A stretch of DNA of 64,000 bases from Urechis unicinctus (Eukaryota > Annelida > Polychaeta > Xenopneusta > Urechidae), in NCBI GenBank assembly GCA_034190875.2, contig CM067344.1, forward strand, positions 20,057,773 to 20,121,772, in the 5' to 3' direction. Position 1 is the stretch's first letter, and each line of letters opens with the position of its first letter. Made by a program: the position numbers and the translations under genes. Below the pieces are notes generated by a model that did not search any database, was not told the origin of the DNA, and saw only the letters and a program-made list of their open reading frames with translations. Below, in pieces: positions 63,101-64,000 of the stretch.

Positions 63101-64000
63101 CAAGTGGTCAGCAACGTCGTCTCAAAACCAACCTGGGGACCATCCTTTGAAGTAATCTGATGTTCAGCCAGTAAGGACCAAATACAAGTGGCATGATATT
63201 TTATCACAGTTTTTTTATCGTGTCATAGGAAGACTCAATGCGTGTGAGCAGCTTTAACTTTGTCAACATTCCGAGATTGCTCAATCGAATTACGTGGTTT
63301 GTACAATTACCGATTAAAGCGGTTATAAAAAAGGTTTAAACGTTGAAGATTCCATGCAACGAAGAACTGGTTAAGCCAATTGCTATACTATGATAGTCAA
63401 TATAATTGTGCTGAGGGGTATTTAGCATTGAGATGAGCCTGAAGGAGCATTGTCGTTGGTCGTTCATGCCAATCACGTCAGCTGAATATTGCTCATGTGC
63501 ATGAGGCGGTACAGCTCCCCGCCTGCAGCTCATGTACCTATCGCATCTTACATCGGAAACAGGGCATCTTTCTTCAAATATGTAAGCAATTACACAACAT
63601 GTTACTACGTAAGTATAAGATTATCTAAATGCTTCACACGACCAAATTAAGCCTAACAGCGATCCGTCGCGGCTATTGCACTACGTCGGTGATATAGCAA
63701 GCGTAATGAATCAGCATTTCATTGTATTACGAACAACGATTCTTATTTGATAATCTTTTAATAATGCCTTGAAGCATTAATGGTTAATATTCATGGTTTA
63801 TTATTCCAGTGTGAAACGAGGAATCTCAAATAATGCCCTGATTCTTTTCAGCAATAATACCATGGCGCGTAATGCACATTTGCTTACTTAGTCTCGGTGG
63901 CATTCTGATATCTTCGCTACTCTGAATTGCTCACTCGGTAGCGACAGTCACATTCGTGATTGAGGGTGAAATTATCGTGTGTTATCTTACTTAGTTTGCA
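60160..64000. other. No gene recognised; ATC-rich patch
   Basis: Unannotated AT-rich sequence. A degenerate ATC/CAT patch spans about 61,910-62,105. The frame at 62,446-62,790 (114 codons, starting at TTG) has no recognised family. There is no convincing array similarity beyond a faint resemblance of 61,245-61,290 to 5,220-5,260. Confidence 0.45.

Overview
This is a eukaryotic, almost certainly animal, non-coding window. It is AT-rich, full of long di- and trinucleotide microsatellites, has a tRNA-derived SINE with polymerase III boxes, and has no gene-dense stretch on either strand. Nearly all long open frames fall in simple repeats or are chance frames. I cannot name the species. The SINE and the microsatellite load suggest a marine invertebrate, which is a weak inference.

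The main structure is a very long tandem repeat (macrosatellite). A unit of about 21.5 kb starts, in arbitrary phase, at 1, again at 21,570 and again at 43,107, so copies 1 and 2 are 21,569 and 21,537 bp. Copy 3 is followable to about 47,080. Older copies of the same material, rearranged and partly inverted, fill much of 47.7-60.1 kb. The unit also contains older diverged duplicates of its own parts, in both orientations, so it looks like a higher-order repeat built from a smaller ancestral repeat.

Layout: 1-21,569 is copy 1, with a SINE at about 868, a 24-bp minisatellite at 3,010, a copy-1-only insert with LTR-like signals on the minus strand at 6,299-7,005, a CA/TA tract at 8,549, an AG/TG tract at 16,028, a GAT tract at 18,256 and a 33-bp minisatellite at 18,973. 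21,570-43,106 is copy 2, with its own insertions, deletions, a 1.3-kb tandem duplication and a patch apparently copied from 2 kb away in the unit. 43,107-47,080 is copy 3 with an expanded 24-bp minisatellite. 47,800-51,207 is an imperfect palindrome with a CAT-rich loop. 51,211-53,330 is a stretch unlike the array; it carries a TATA box and an initiator-like element 30 bp apart, followed by a first-AUG open frame of 39 codons. 53,330-56,860 is diverged array interrupted by the longest non-simple open frame (138 codons). 56,860-64,000 is mostly unrecognised, with one diverged array piece at 59.6-60.1 kb.

No set of genes working together is visible. The interest lies in the repeat architecture: mosaic similarity among copies, microhomology-flanked patches, in-phase minisatellite growth, the palindrome, and the one good core promoter.
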